NCBI RefSeq assembly: GCF_900112355.1
Contig: NZ_FOLM01000001.1
Span: forward strand, 969,702 to 1,033,701
Direction of reading: 5' to 3'
DNA from: Streptomyces aidingensis
GTDB taxonomy: Bacteria; Actinomycetota; Actinomycetes; Streptomycetales; Streptomycetaceae
Length of the DNA: 64,000 nt
Shown: positions 34,978 through 43,844 of the stretch, piece after piece
How the letters are laid out: each line of letters starts with the position of its first letter
Position numbering within the stretch: the first letter of the stretch is position 1
Program-made: the position numbers and the translations under genes
Notes under the pieces: model-generated
Told to the model about the DNA's origin: nothing
What the model saw: only the letters and a program-made list of their open reading frames with translations
Databases searched by the model: none

Positions 34978-35826
34978 GTGGCGGGCGCAATCGAGACAGC
35001 GGTACGCGGCGAGGCGGTCCTCGGTGAGGGGCCGACCTGGGACGCCGCCCGGCAGCGGCTGATCTGGGTGGACATCCTCTCCTCCCGGGTCCACTTCTTC
35101 GACCCGGCCACCGGCCGCCGCGCCGTGCTGGCCACCGAGCAGCACGTGGGCGCGGCCAAACCGCGCGCCGCCGGCGGTCTGGTGGTCAACCTCCGGGACG
35201 GCGTCGGCCGTTACACCGAGGACGGGGCCTTCTCCTGGCTGCACCGGGAGCCCGTGCCGGGCCGGCGCGGCAATGACGCCGCGGTGGCCCCGGACGGTGC
35301 CCTGTGGGCCGGGACGATGCGCTACGACACCGCTCCGGGCGGCGGCACGCTCTCCCGGGTCGCCCCGGACGGCGAGGTCCGCACCCGGCTGACCGGGGTG
35401 GCCGTCAGCAACGGCACCGGCTGGAGCCCGGACGGCTCGCTGATGTACTACATCGACACGCCCACCCGCCGGATCGACGTCTTCCCGTACCGGGACGGGG
35501 ACATCGGCGAGCGGCGGACGCTGACGGAGACCGCCGGCCCGGGCTTGCCGGACGGCATGGCGGTGGATGCCGCCGGCTGTCTGTGGGTGGCCTTCTGGGA
35601 GGGCGGCCAGGTGCGCCGTTACACGCCGGACGGCCGGCTGGACCGCACCGTCACCGTCCCGGTCTCCCGGCCCACCGCCTGCGGCTTCGGCGGCTCCCGG
35701 CTGGCCGATCTGTACATCACCACCGCCCGCGTGGACACCGACCCGGCGGCCGAGCCGCTGGCCGGTTCGGTGCTGGTGATCCCGGACGCGGGGCAGGGCC
35801 TGCCGCAGCCGCCCTTCGCCGGCTAG
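34978..35826 (+). CDS. SMP-30/gluconolactonase-family sugar lactonase
   Basis: A 282-residue beta-propeller lactonase that opens aldonolactones to aldonic acids. The signature GEAVLGEGPTWDAARQRLIWVDI contains the metal-binding Glu. RRGNDAAVAPDGALWAGTM, VSNGTGWSPDGSLMYYIDTP and GLPDGMAVDAAGCLWVAFWEGG carry the conserved Asn and Asp ligands. The start is uncertain: GTG 34978 follows AGGTGAGG, and an in-frame ATG at 34942 would add 12 residues. It lies 61 bases after iclR and is probably co-transcribed. The substrate is likely a lactone from L-arabinose or a related sugar, inferred from the GH51 and dehydrogenase genes sharing the operator. Confidence 0.88.
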   Translation: MAGAIETAVRGEAVLGEGPTWDAARQRLIWVDILSSRVHFFDPATGRRAVLATEQHVGAAKPRAAGGLVVNLRDGVGRYTEDGAFSWLHREPVPGRRGNDAAVAPDGALWAGTMRYDTAPGGGTLSRVAPDGEVRTRLTGVAVSNGTGWSPDGSLMYYIDTPTRRIDVFPYRDGDIGERRTLTETAGPGLPDGMAVDAAGCLWVAFWEGGQVRRYTPDGRLDRTVTVPVSRPTACGFGGSRLADLYITTARVDTDPAAEPLAGSVLVIPDAGQGLPQPPFAG

Positions 35827-35829
35827 CGG

Positions 35830-36324
35830 TCAGCCGGCGGCGGTCTGCCGCCGGGGCCCGTCCGGGGGGACCCGGCCGGGAGCCCGGCCGGGCGGGGTGT
35901 CGAGGATGCGGCGGAGCAGGTCCCGCAGGGTGGTGCGCTCCTCGGGGCTGAGGCCGGCCAGCGGCGCCCGCGCGAAGCCGAGCCCGGCGCGCAGCGCCCG
36001 GGCGGTGCGCAGCCCCCGCTCGGTCGCCGCCGCGATCTTGACCCGGCCGTCCGCCGGGTCGGTCCGCCGCTCGGCCAGTCCGCGGGCCACCAGCCGGTCC
36101 ATGATCCCGGTGACATTGGACGGCTCGCACCGCAGCCGGTGGGCGAGCCGCCGCATGGGCGTGGGCTCCAGGGCGAGCAGCGCCAGCAGCCGGGCCTGCG
36201 CGCCGGTCAGCCCGTGCGCGGCGGCGGCCTGGTCGTACTCCTCGTGATAGCGGGCCACCACCGTGCCGATGAGCTCGATCACCTCGACGGTGACCGGGTC
36301 CACGGACTTGGGCGGCGGGCTCAT
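35830..36324 (-). CDS. MarR-family transcriptional regulator
   Basis: A 164-residue winged-helix regulator: ARLLALLALEPTPMRRLAHRLRCEPSNVTGIMDRLVARGLAERRTDPADGRVKIAAATERG is the MarR DNA-binding region. The gene begins with ATG 6 bases after TAGCCT, so it may be leaderless. An inverted repeat TTCAG-GGG-CTGAA overlaps its -35 region, and the same repeat lies in the promoter of the MDR oxidoreductase gene beyond the Mrp operon. It is downstream of mnhG on the same strand, and its stop is 3 bases from the lactonase stop (convergent). Confidence 0.88.
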   Translation of the reverse strand: MSPPPKSVDPVTVEVIELIGTVVARYHEEYDQAAAAHGLTGAQARLLALLALEPTPMRRLAHRLRCEPSNVTGIMDRLVARGLAERRTDPADGRVKIAAATERGLRTARALRAGLGFARAPLAGLSPEERTTLRDLLRRILDTPPGRAPGRVPPDGPRRQTAAG

Positions 36325-36330
36325 GCCCCC

Positions 36331-36368
36331 AGGCTACCCCGGTGGCCCGGATTGCTTCAGGGGCTGAA
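36331..36368 (-). promoter_or_regulatory. marR promoter with TTCAG-N3-CTGAA operator
   Basis: On the minus strand the palindrome TTCAGCCCCTGAA (36356-36368) overlaps the -35 region of a -10 box TAGCCT (36336-36331) set 6 bases before the marR ATG. The repeat recurs at 42629-42643. Autoregulation by MarR is inferred. Confidence 0.5.
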
Positions 36369-36374
36369 ATTCTT

Positions 36375-36770
36375 TCACCGGCCGGCGTCGTGGCGGTCCC
36401 GGCCGTCCCCGCCGTCCCCGCCGTCCCGGTCCTCGCGGGACAGGTCGGCTCCGGCCAGGTCGTCGCGGGACGGCGGCCCGACCCGCCGCACCCCGGCGCG
36501 GTACGCGGCCCGGCCGGTGGCGTACCCGGCGACCGGGGCCGTCACCAACTGGCAGGCCACGGCCGCCGCCGCCAGGAACACGGTGCCCGGCTCCGGCATC
36601 CGCAGCGCCACCCCGAGCAGCAGCAGGACCAGCGCCAGCGCCGCCGCCTTGGTCACTGCGTTGGCGCGGTAGTAGGCGTCCGGCAGGCGCAGTACGCCCA
36701 GCGCGGCGACGGCCATCAGCAGCACGCCCAGCCAGATCAGCACGTCCGCCGCGAACGTGACGGCGGTCAC
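36375..36770 (-). CDS. mnhG: Mrp Na+(K+)/H+ antiporter subunit G
   Basis: A 131-residue membrane subunit of the Mrp multisubunit cation/proton antiporter. Three helices (VLIWLGVLLMAVAALGVLRLPDAYYRANAVTKAAALALVLLLLGVAL ... AAAAVACQLVTAPVAGYATGRAAYRAG) carry the MnhG signature LPDAYYRANA. The C-terminal tail is hydrophilic, ending in GGDGGDGRDRH. The GTG start overlaps the mnhF stop by 4 bases (GTGA). It is the last Mrp gene of the operon. Confidence 0.9.
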   Translation of the reverse strand: MTAVTFAADVLIWLGVLLMAVAALGVLRLPDAYYRANAVTKAAALALVLLLLGVALRMPEPGTVFLAAAAVACQLVTAPVAGYATGRAAYRAGVRRVGPPSRDDLAGADLSREDRDGGDGGDGRDRHDAGR

Positions 36771-37030
36771 CGCGGGCCGCCCTCCGCCCGGCGGGCCAGC
36801 GCCGCCGTGGTGAGGAACCCGACCAGCGTGCCGACCAGTACCAGGGCCAGCGGGGTGGCATCGTCCTCCCGCACGGCCAGCAGCGCGAAGGCGCCCAGCA
36901 CGATCACAAAGGCCAGGTCGACCGCGACCACCCGGTCGGCCGCGCTGGGGCCGCGCGCCATCCGCAGCACGGTCGCGGCCAGGGCGAGGCCGAGCACGGC
37001 CAGCGCGGCATCGGTCATGGACAGGGACAT
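36767..37030 (-). CDS. mnhF: Mrp antiporter subunit F
   Basis: An 87-residue, three-helix subunit. The family motif RGPSAADRVVAVDLAFVIVLGAFALLA is clear and the length is normal. It overlaps mnhG by 4 bases and shares one base with the mnhE stop, as expected for a tightly coupled operon. A second ATG four codons in is an alternative start. Confidence 0.92.
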   Translation of the reverse strand: MSLSMTDAALAVLGLALAATVLRMARGPSAADRVVAVDLAFVIVLGAFALLAVREDDATPLALVLVGTLVGFLTTAALARRAEGGPR

Positions 37031-37431
37031 CAGGGCTCCTTCCGTCGGCCGGGGCCGTCGTGCAGGGCGTGCAGCATCCGCCCCTCCAGATCGCGCAGTT
37101 CGGCCAGGAACGCGTCCGGGTCCGCGGCGAACATGCCGTGCACATAGAGCACCGCCGGGCGGCTGCGGCCGGCCGGGACGATCTCCAGCGCCAGCGTCCC
37201 CGGGGTGAGGCTCACCAGGGCGGTGAACAGGGTGGTCTCCAGCGGCCGGGAGCAGCGCAGCGGGCAGCCCACCACGGCCGGCACGCTCCGCCGGCGCGGG
37301 CTGAGGATCTCCCGGGTGACCAGCAGGTTGGACACCAGGAACTGCCGGAGGAAGTGGCCGGCGAAGCCGGCCAGCCGGGCGGCACGGCGCAGCAGCCGGC
37401 CCGGCGCCCGGACGGCGGCGCGGCGGGTCAT
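37030..37431 (-). CDS. mnhE: Mrp antiporter subunit E
   Basis: A 133-residue subunit. It shows the MnhE pattern: hydrophobic FLRQFLVSNLLVTREIL, then P-rich VPAVVGCPLRCSRPLETTLFTALVSLTPGTLALEI, and the extramembranous VLYVHGMFAADPDAFLAELRDLEGRML. Some family members have a longer hydrophobic N-terminus; here it is short and basic. It overlaps mnhD by 4 bases. Confidence 0.9.
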   Translation of the reverse strand: MTRRAAVRAPGRLLRRAARLAGFAGHFLRQFLVSNLLVTREILSPRRRSVPAVVGCPLRCSRPLETTLFTALVSLTPGTLALEIVPAGRSRPAVLYVHGMFAADPDAFLAELRDLEGRMLHALHDGPGRRKEP

Positions 37432-39116
37432 GACGCGGTCACCGCCTCGGTCCAGCGGGCCGGGTCGACGAGATGGCCGGCGGCCGTCTCCGCGATGTCC
37501 AGCAGCGGTTCCGCGGCCACGGTGCCCAGCAGCAGCGAGCAGACGGTCAGCACGGCGGCCGGCAGCAGCAGGCCGGGGCGGATGGGGCTGCGGACCATGC
37601 CGGCGCCGGGGCCGAGGACCGGGGCCGGACTGTGCGCCGAGGCGCCCAGCCCGGGGGGCGGGACGGCGGGCCGGGCAGAACGTCCTCCGGCCGGGGCGCG
37701 GTCCCGCTCCGGGCCGCCGCGGCCGGACCCGTGTCCCCGGCCGTGTCCCCGGCCGTGTTCCTGGCCGTGCCGGTGGCGGAACGGGCCGGGCGGGCCGAGG
37801 GTGTCATCGGGTTCCGGGGTGGCCGGGGGACCGGCGAAGCCCGCGGTCCAGATCCGCAGCATGGCCAGCAGGGTCAGCAGACTGACCGTCACCGTCACCC
37901 CCACCGTGACCCAGTGGTCCGCCAGGGCCGCGGCCCGCAGCAGGGCGAGCTTGGCCACGAAGCCGGACAGCGGCGGCAGCCCGGCCAGGGACAGCGCGGC
38001 GGTCACGAACACCGTCGTCAGCAGCGGCTCCCGGCGGGCCAGGCCGCCGATCCGGTCCAGGTGGTCGGTGCCGCGGGTGAGTTCCACGGCCCCGGAGCAC
38101 ATCAGCAGCGCGGTGTTCACCAGCACGTACTGGACCAGGTAGAAGACCGCGGCGGTCAGGGAGTCGGCGGTGAACAGGGCCAGGCCCAGCAGCACGAAGC
38201 CGGTCTGGCTGACCATGTCGAACACCAGGATGGGCCGGATCTCGCGCTCGCCCAGCGCGCCCAGCACCCCCGTCACCATGGACAGCCAGGCCGCGGCGAG
38301 CAGCAGCCACAGATAGTCCCGGTCGCCGCCGTAGACCACGGCGTAGAGCCGGAAGAGGGCGAACAGTCCGGCCTTGGTGAGGAGTCCGGACAGCAGCGCG
38401 GTGACGGCCGGTGAGGCGTGCGGATAGCTGCGCGGCAGCCAGCCGTGCACCGGCACCACCGCCGCCTTGACGCCCAGCGCCAGCAGCACCACGGCACCGG
38501 CGGCGGCCGTGGCGGGGGAGTCCGCGGCGGCGCCGGCCAGGGCACCGAGCTGCACCGAGCCGGTGACGCCGTAGAGCAGCGCCACGCCGCACAGGAAGAG
38601 GGTGGAGGCGAGCAGGCTGACGGTGATGTAGATCCGTCCGGCGGTGTTTCTCGGGCTTCCGCCGCCGCCCATGGTGAGCAGCACGTAGGAGGGCGCGAGC
38701 GCCACCTCGACGAGGACGAAGAGATTGAACAGGTCGGCCGTGAGCAGCACCCCGTAGACCCCGGCGGACAGCACGAGCACCAGCGGGGCGAACACCGGCT
38801 CCCGGTCGTCGCCGGTGGCGGCGGCGTAGCAGAGACAGAGCAGCACCAGGAAGGACAGGGTGCACAGCAGCAGGGCGCCGAAGGCGTCGGCCGCGAAGGA
38901 GATGGCGATGCCGGCCCGCCAGTCGCCCATCCGCACGGTGTGCACCGAGCCGTCGGCGGTCTCGGCGAGCAGCGCCAGGCCGGTGGCCAGAACGGCGGCG
39001 GTGACGGCCAGCGGCAGGCCGCGGCGGGCGGCCGGGTAGCGGGGCAGGGCCGCGGCCGGGCCGGCGGCCAGCAGGGGCAGGGCCACCGGGAGCGCGAGCA
39101 GCACCTCGGTCATCAT
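37428..39116 (-). CDS. mnhD: Mrp antiporter subunit D (proton-translocating, NuoN/NuoM-like)
   Basis: A 562-residue polytopic protein of the complex I proton-pump fold. Signatures include FVLVEVALAPSYVLLTMGGG, AAVVPVHGWLPRSYPHASPAVTALLSGLLTKAGLFALFRLY with the conserved Lys residues, SQTGFVLLGLALF and LSLAGLPPLSGFVAKLALL. A Gly/His/Arg-rich hydrophilic insert (GHGQEHGRGHGRGHG-like, about 440-490) splits the C-terminal helices and is unusual. It overlaps mnhC and mnhE by 4 bases each. Confidence 0.93.
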   Translation of the reverse strand: MMTEVLLALPVALPLLAAGPAAALPRYPAARRGLPLAVTAAVLATGLALLAETADGSVHTVRMGDWRAGIAISFAADAFGALLLCTLSFLVLLCLCYAAATGDDREPVFAPLVLVLSAGVYGVLLTADLFNLFVLVEVALAPSYVLLTMGGGGSPRNTAGRIYITVSLLASTLFLCGVALLYGVTGSVQLGALAGAAADSPATAAAGAVVLLALGVKAAVVPVHGWLPRSYPHASPAVTALLSGLLTKAGLFALFRLYAVVYGGDRDYLWLLLAAAWLSMVTGVLGALGEREIRPILVFDMVSQTGFVLLGLALFTADSLTAAVFYLVQYVLVNTALLMCSGAVELTRGTDHLDRIGGLARREPLLTTVFVTAALSLAGLPPLSGFVAKLALLRAAALADHWVTVGVTVTVSLLTLLAMLRIWTAGFAGPPATPEPDDTLGPPGPFRHRHGQEHGRGHGRGHGSGRGGPERDRAPAGGRSARPAVPPPGLGASAHSPAPVLGPGAGMVRSPIRPGLLLPAAVLTVCSLLLGTVAAEPLLDIAETAAGHLVDPARWTEAVTAS

Positions 39117-39538
39117 CCGGCCGGCCCCCTGCCGTGCCCGGGGGCGGCGGGCCGGCCGCCGGCGTCCGGGGCGTCAGTGTCCTCCGTGCCCTCCGTGCCC
39201 TCCGTGCCCTCCGTGCCCCCCGTGCCCTCCGTGCCGGGCGGCGGCCCGGAGGGAGTGCGGGAGGCGCGCAGCACGGCGAGCAGCAGCACGGTGATCCCGA
39301 AGGTGATCACCACGGCGGTCAGCACGAAGGCCTGCGGCAGCGGATCGGACGCCGCCTGCGGGTCGTGCCGGTCCAGCAGCGGCGCGGCCCGCCGGTGCAG
39401 GCCCCCGGAGGCCAGGAACACCAGGTTGACCGCGTGTCCCAGCAGCATGAAACCGAGGATCGCGCGCAGCAGTTCGGCCCGCAGGATCAGAAAGACGCCG
39501 CCGGCCGCCAGCACCCCGGCCGCGAGTGCGGTGCTCAT
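39113..39538 (-). CDS. mnhC: Mrp antiporter subunit C (NuoK-like)
   Basis: A 141-residue, three-helix subunit related to Nuo[25 protein letters not shown] and [26 protein letters not shown] are typical. The C-terminus carries a hydrophilic GTEGT-type tail encoded by 9-bp tandem repeats, absent from most homologues. It overlaps mnhA by 4 bases (ATGA). Confidence 0.93.
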   Translation of the reverse strand: MSTALAAGVLAAGGVFLILRAELLRAILGFMLLGHAVNLVFLASGGLHRRAAPLLDRHDPQAASDPLPQAFVLTAVVITFGITVLLLAVLRASRTPSGPPPGTEGTGGTEGTEGTEGTEDTDAPDAGGRPAAPGHGRGPAG

Positions 39539-42465
39539 CCGTTGCCCTCCTTTCCCCCGCCGGCCGTCCGGCGGGTGTCGGCGCGCCGCTCCCGGCGGGC
39601 GCGGCGGGAGAGTGCCGCCCAGGTGTCCGGCGGCGCGGTCCCGGAGCGCAGCCGGGTCAGCGCGGCGGAGACCAGGCCGGTGACCACCAGCAGCACGGCG
39701 AAGTCGAACAGCAGCGAGGAGGTGAGCTTGAGTCCGCCGGCCGCCGGCAGGTGCACGGTGAGGTGCAGCGGGGTGAAGAACGGCTTGCCCGTCGCCAGCG
39801 GCGCCAGCGCGGTGACCAGGGCGAGCAGCGTCCCGGCGGAGACCAGCCGCACCGGTTCCAGCAGCCGGCCGGGCAGGCCCGGCGGGCCCCGGTAGGCCAG
39901 CACGCCGAGCGCCGGGGCACAGCCCGCGACCAGCGCCGCGATGAAACCGCCGCCGGGATGGTTGTGCCCGCGCAGCAGCAGCCAGAGCGCGACCAGCACC
40001 ATCACCGGGGCGAGCAGCCGGTGGGCCATCCGGAACACCAGACTGTCCCGGCCCGGCACGACCCGCCCCGGCACGTCCCGCCCCGGGCCGTCGGTCGTCC
40101 GGTCCGCAGCGTCCGCAGCGGCCGTAGCGTCCGGACCGGCGGCAGCGTCCGGAGCGGCGTGCCAGGGGCGGATCAGCAGCAGGGCGGACAGGCCCAGCGC
40201 CACCGAGGCGAGCACCATGGTCTCGCCGAGGGTGTCCAGGGCCCGGAACTCCACCAGGATGGTGTTCACCACGTTGTGCCCGCCGGTCTCCGGCTCGGAG
40301 CGGGACAGCAGCGTCTGCCCGGGCTCGGAGATCTCGGGGCGCCCGGTGAGGGCCAGCACGCCGAGCGCGGCGGCCGCCCCGGCGGCCAGCGCGATCCCGG
40401 CCGCGGCCCCGGTGCCGATCCGGGGGCCGGCCCGGGTCCGCCGCCCGCCGGCCGCGGCGGCGCCCGGGCGGCGGAAGCGGGGCGGCAGCGCCGGAAGCAC
40501 GCTCACCGCGGCCACCGCCGTCAGCACCTCCACCAGCAGCACGGTCAGCGCCACATCCGGCGCCCCGGCCTGGAGGAACCACACCGACACCAGCAGCCCT
40601 GCGGTGCCGGTCAGGGCGAGTGCGGCCAGCGCCGAGCGGGCCGCCGCGGCCGTTGCCACCGCCACCGCCAGCAGCGCCAGCAGCGGCCACTCCCGGCCCG
40701 CCGAGGGCGGCCCGGACGGCAGCGGGAAGCCGCCCGCCGCCCAGGCCGCGGCGGCCAGCAGCGTGACCAGCGCCACCGGCCTGGCCAGGAAGGGGCCGGG
40801 GCGGTCGGCATGGTCGGGATGGCCCACCACCGAGCCGAACCGCACCAGGGTCTCGTAGCCGGGCCGGAACCAGTCCTGCGGGCCGGGCAGCCTCTGCATG
40901 GCCCGCTCCACCCGGCCGGCCCGCAGGGTGAGCACCAGCCCGGTGCCGATGGCCAGCGCGGAGAGGCCGAGTTCGGGGGAGAGGCCGTGCCAGAACTTGT
41001 AGTGCGGGACGGGCGCGTCCGGGAACACGGCCTGCACCGCCTGCCCCACGGGGACGTCCAGCAGCGGCACGCCGGGGCCGAGCACCAGGCCGGCCAGGGC
41101 GGCGGTGGCGGGCGGCAGCAGGAAGGCGTAGTGGGGTTCGTGGAGTTGTGCCTGGACCGGCCGGCCGCCGAACGCGCCGGTCACGATGCGTGCGCCGTAG
41201 GCGAAGGTCAGGGCCGAGGCCCCGACCGCCACCACCGCGGTGACGGCCCCGGTCAAGGCGGTGTGGCCGGCCTCCAGATAGCTCTGGAACAGTGATTCCT
41301 TGCTGACGAAGCCGATCAGCGGCGGCACCCCGGCCAGCGACAGGGCGGCCAGCCCGGTCATGGCGGCGCTGACCGGCATCACCTGCCGCAGCCCGGGCAG
41401 CTCCCGGATGTCCCGGCTGCCGGCCTCCCGGTCGATGATGCCGACCAGCATGAACAGCGTCGCCTTGAACAGGGCGTGGGCGATGGTGTGCAGCACGGCG
41501 GCGGCCAGTGCCACCGGGGTGCCCACGCCGATGGCCGCGACCAGCAGGCCGAGCTGACTGATGGTCGAGTAGGCCAGCAGCCGCTTCAGATCGTGCTGGC
41601 GCAGCGCCCATACCGCGCCCAGCACCGCGGTGAACAGGCCCGAGATCACCAGCGCGGCGTCCCAGCCGGGCTGGCCGCCGTAGAGGCCGGAGAACCGGAT
41701 CAGCAGATAGATGCCGGCCTTCACCATGGTGGCGGCGTGCAGATAGGCGCTGACGGGGGTGATGGCCACCATGGCGCCGGGCAGCCAGGAGTGGAACGGG
41801 AACTGCGCGGACTTGGTGAAGGCGGCCAGCACCAGCAGCACTCCGGCCGGCCTCGCCAGCGGGGAGTCCAGCACGCTCGCGGAGTCGGCCAGGATCGCGC
41901 TCAGCCGGGTGGTGCCGGCCGCGATGGCCAGCAGCACCGCCGCGGCCAGCAGGGCCAGGCCGCCGGCGGCGGTGACCAGGAAGGCCCGGGTGGCGGGCCG
42001 GGCGGCATGCGGTCCGGCGTCGGTGATCAGGAAGAACGAGCAGATGGTGGTCAGCTCCCAGAAGACCACCAGCAGGATGATGTCGTCGGCCAGGACCAGG
42101 CCGAGCATGGCCCCGGCGAACAGGGTGAGCAGCAGGTAGATCAGCGCGTGCCGGCCGTGCGGCTCCAGATAGCTGGCGCAGTAGGCCAGCACCAGCGCGC
42201 CGACGCCGAGGATCAGCAGGGCGAACAGCAGCGCCAGGCCGTCCAGCCGGAGGGCGAAGGAGACCTGGAGCGCGGGCAGCCAGTCGACGGAGACGGTGGC
42301 CGGCCGGTCGCCGGGGGACCAGGGCGCCGCGAAGGCCAGCAGCACCGCCATCACCAGGAAGCCCACGGCCAGCGGATATCCGGTGTTGCGGCCCAGCCAC
42401 CGGTACAGCAGTGGTACCGCGGCGGCCAGCAGGGGCAGGACCGCCAGGGCGAGGACCAGCAGCAC
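39535..42465 (-). CDS. mnhA: Mrp antiporter subunit A fused to subunit B
   Basis: A 976-residue membrane protein. It combines the NuoL-like MnhA ([92 protein letters not shown]), the DUF4040-type segment ([21 protein letters not shown]) and a C-terminal MnhB domain ([25 protein letters not shown]). No separate mnhB is present. The GTG at 42465 is chosen because GAAGGAGG lies 8 bases upstream; the open frame runs 50 codons further without a better start. As first gene of mnhACDEFG it probably drives Na+ efflux and pH homeostasis. Confidence 0.93.
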   Translation of the reverse strand: MLLVLALAVLPLLAAAVPLLYRWLGRNTGYPLAVGFLVMAVLLAFAAPWSPGDRPATVSVDWLPALQVSFALRLDGLALLFALLILGVGALVLAYCASYLEPHGRHALIYLLLTLFAGAMLGLVLADDIILLVVFWELTTICSFFLITDAGPHAARPATRAFLVTAAGGLALLAAAVLLAIAAGTTRLSAILADSASVLDSPLARPAGVLLVLAAFTKSAQFPFHSWLPGAMVAITPVSAYLHAATMVKAGIYLLIRFSGLYGGQPGWDAALVISGLFTAVLGAVWALRQHDLKRLLAYSTISQLGLLVAAIGVGTPVALAAAVLHTIAHALFKATLFMLVGIIDREAGSRDIRELPGLRQVMPVSAAMTGLAALSLAGVPPLIGFVSKESLFQSYLEAGHTALTGAVTAVVAVGASALTFAYGARIVTGAFGGRPVQAQLHEPHYAFLLPPATAALAGLVLGPGVPLLDVPVGQAVQAVFPDAPVPHYKFWHGLSPELGLSALAIGTGLVLTLRAGRVERAMQRLPGPQDWFRPGYETLVRFGSVVGHPDHADRPGPFLARPVALVTLLAAAAWAAGGFPLPSGPPSAGREWPLLALLAVAVATAAAARSALAALALTGTAGLLVSVWFLQAGAPDVALTVLLVEVLTAVAAVSVLPALPPRFRRPGAAAAGGRRTRAGPRIGTGAAAGIALAAGAAAALGVLALTGRPEISEPGQTLLSRSEPETGGHNVVNTILVEFRALDTLGETMVLASVALGLSALLLIRPWHAAPDAAAGPDATAAADAADRTTDGPGRDVPGRVVPGRDSLVFRMAHRLLAPVMVLVALWLLLRGHNHPGGGFIAALVAGCAPALGVLAYRGPPGLPGRLLEPVRLVSAGTLLALVTALAPLATGKPFFTPLHLTVHLPAAGGLKLTSSLLFDFAVLLVVTGLVSAALTRLRSGTAPPDTWAALSRRARRERRADTRRTAGGGKEGNG

Positions 42466-42589
42466 GCGTCGAGCCTCCTTCGGAACCACCGGACGGTGCG
42501 ATCGCACAGACTCGTCACCAGCGTCCCAGCAGTCCGGGAGCAAAGCGGTGAATAAGGTCATATCGGCATGTCGGCTGAGCGAGCGCTTA

Positions 42590-42643
42590 TTGACAGGGGT
42601 GACGGGCGGGGTCATGCTCGGGGCGGTATTTCAGCCACTGAAA
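42590..42643 (+). promoter_or_regulatory. MDR-gene promoter with TTCAG-N3-CTGAA operator
   Basis: TTGACA (42590-42595), 17-bp spacer, CATGCT (42613-42618), then the perfect inverted repeat TTTCAG-CCA-CTGAAA (42629-42643) just after the expected transcription start. The core is the same as that before marR. It also lies in the region shared with the divergent mnhA promoter. Confidence 0.6.
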
Positions 42644-42674
42644 CATCAGCCCGCACCTGCCCGGAGGAGCCCTC

Positions 42675-43712
42675 ATGACCCTGCCCGCCACCGGCCGCGC
42701 CTGGCATCTGACCGCCCGCCCGCACGGCTGGCCCGCCCCCGACGGCTTCGCGCTGCGCGAGGAGCCGGTGCGGCCCCCGGAGGAGGGCGAGATCACGGTG
42801 CGCAACCTCCACCTCTCCGTGGATCCCTATATGCGCGGCCGGATGAACGATGTGAAGTCCTATGTGCCGCCGTTCCGGCTGAACGAGCCCATGGAGGGCG
42901 GCGCGGTGGGCGTGGTGGTCGCCTCCCGGGCGCCGGAGTTCGCGCCCGGCGACCAGGTGCTGCACGGTCTGGGCTGGCGCGAGTACGCCACCCTGCCGGC
43001 CCGGCACGCCACCGCCGTCTCCGGCCGGGAAGCCCCGCTCACCGCCTATCTGGGGGTGCTGGGCATGCCCGGCCTGACCGCCTATGCCGGACTGCTGGAC
43101 GCCGGCGGCTTCCGGCCCGGCGACGCGGTCTTCGTCTCCGGCGCGGCCGGCGCGGTGGGCGGCCTGGCCGGGCAGATCGCCCGGCTCAAGGGGGCCTCCC
43201 GGGTGGTGGGCAGCGCCGGCTCCGACGACAAGGTGCGCCTGCTCACCGAGGAGTACGGCTTCGACGCCGCCTTCAACTACCGGTCCGGGCCGGTGCGCGA
43301 CCAGTTGCGCGACGCCGCCCCGGACGGCATCGACGTCTACTTCGACAACGTCGGCGGCGACCATCTGGAGGCGGCCATCGGCGCCCTGCGCACCCATGGC
43401 CGGATCGCGGTCTGCGGCATGATCGCCCAGTACAACGCCACCGAACCGCCGGCCGCCCCGCGCAATCTGGCGCTGGTCATCGGCAAGCGGCTGCGCATCC
43501 AGGGCTTCCTGGTCAACGACCACAAGGCGCTGCGCCCGGCGTTCGTCGAGGAGGTCGGCGGCTGGCTGCGAAGCGGTGAACTGCGCCCCCGGGAGACGGT
43601 GGTCCAGGGCATCGAGAACGCTCTGGACGCCTTCCTCGGCCTGCTGCGCGGCGACAACACCGGCAAGATGATCGTCACCCTGGACGGCGCGGAGCGGACC
43701 GCCGGGGACTGA
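42675..43712 (+). CDS. NADP-dependent medium-chain oxidoreductase (leukotriene B4 12-HD/prostaglandin reductase type)
   Basis: A 345-residue zinc-free MDR enzyme that reduces alpha,beta-unsaturated ketones or aldehydes with NADPH. Signatures are NLHLSVDPYMRGRMND (about 45-60), the nucleotide-binding VFVSGAAGAVGGLAGQIARLKG (about 154), and DVYFDNVGGDHLEAAIGALRTHGRIAVCGMIAQYN. GGAGGAG lies 5 bases before the ATG. It is divergent from mnhA. In other actinomycetes such genes often sit next to a MarR gene; here the MarR gene is at the far end of the Mrp operon but shares its operator. Confidence 0.9.
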   Translation: MTLPATGRAWHLTARPHGWPAPDGFALREEPVRPPEEGEITVRNLHLSVDPYMRGRMNDVKSYVPPFRLNEPMEGGAVGVVVASRAPEFAPGDQVLHGLGWREYATLPARHATAVSGREAPLTAYLGVLGMPGLTAYAGLLDAGGFRPGDAVFVSGAAGAVGGLAGQIARLKGASRVVGSAGSDDKVRLLTEEYGFDAAFNYRSGPVRDQLRDAAPDGIDVYFDNVGGDHLEAAIGALRTHGRIAVCGMIAQYNATEPPAAPRNLALVIGKRLRIQGFLVNDHKALRPAFVEEVGGWLRSGELRPRETVVQGIENALDAFLGLLRGDNTGKMIVTLDGAERTAGD

Positions 43713-43738
43713 GCCGGCGGCATCCTGTGTCCGGTCCA

Positions 43739-43805
43739 TTGACCGTGGTGCAGGTCACCTCTACCGTTCCGTTCGGAAACTCGATCAGAGTTCGAAATAC
43801 CGAAC
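43739..43805 (+). promoter_or_regulatory. ABC-importer promoter with composite IclR-type operator (copy 2)
   Basis: TTGACC (43739-43744), 17-bp spacer, TACCGT (43762-43767), then a 35-bp element at 43771-43805: TTCGG-N4-TCG-N9-CGA-N4-CCGAA flanked by G and C. The spacing is identical to the iclR element at 34083. It covers the expected start point, suggesting repression. Confidence 0.65.
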
Positions 43806-43844
43806 TACCCCTCTTCTTCACCCCCACCGACCGAGAGGGACGGT

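Noticed and set aside
39179..39235. Short regular repeats considered as a CRISPR-like array
   Set aside because: The 9-bp units are contiguous, in frame with mnhC and without spacers; they encode a GTE-rich tail.
42466..42615. Fifty-codon upstream extension of mnhA
   Set aside because: GAAGGAGG sits 8 bases before the GTG at 42465, and the extension crosses the promoter and MarR operator region.
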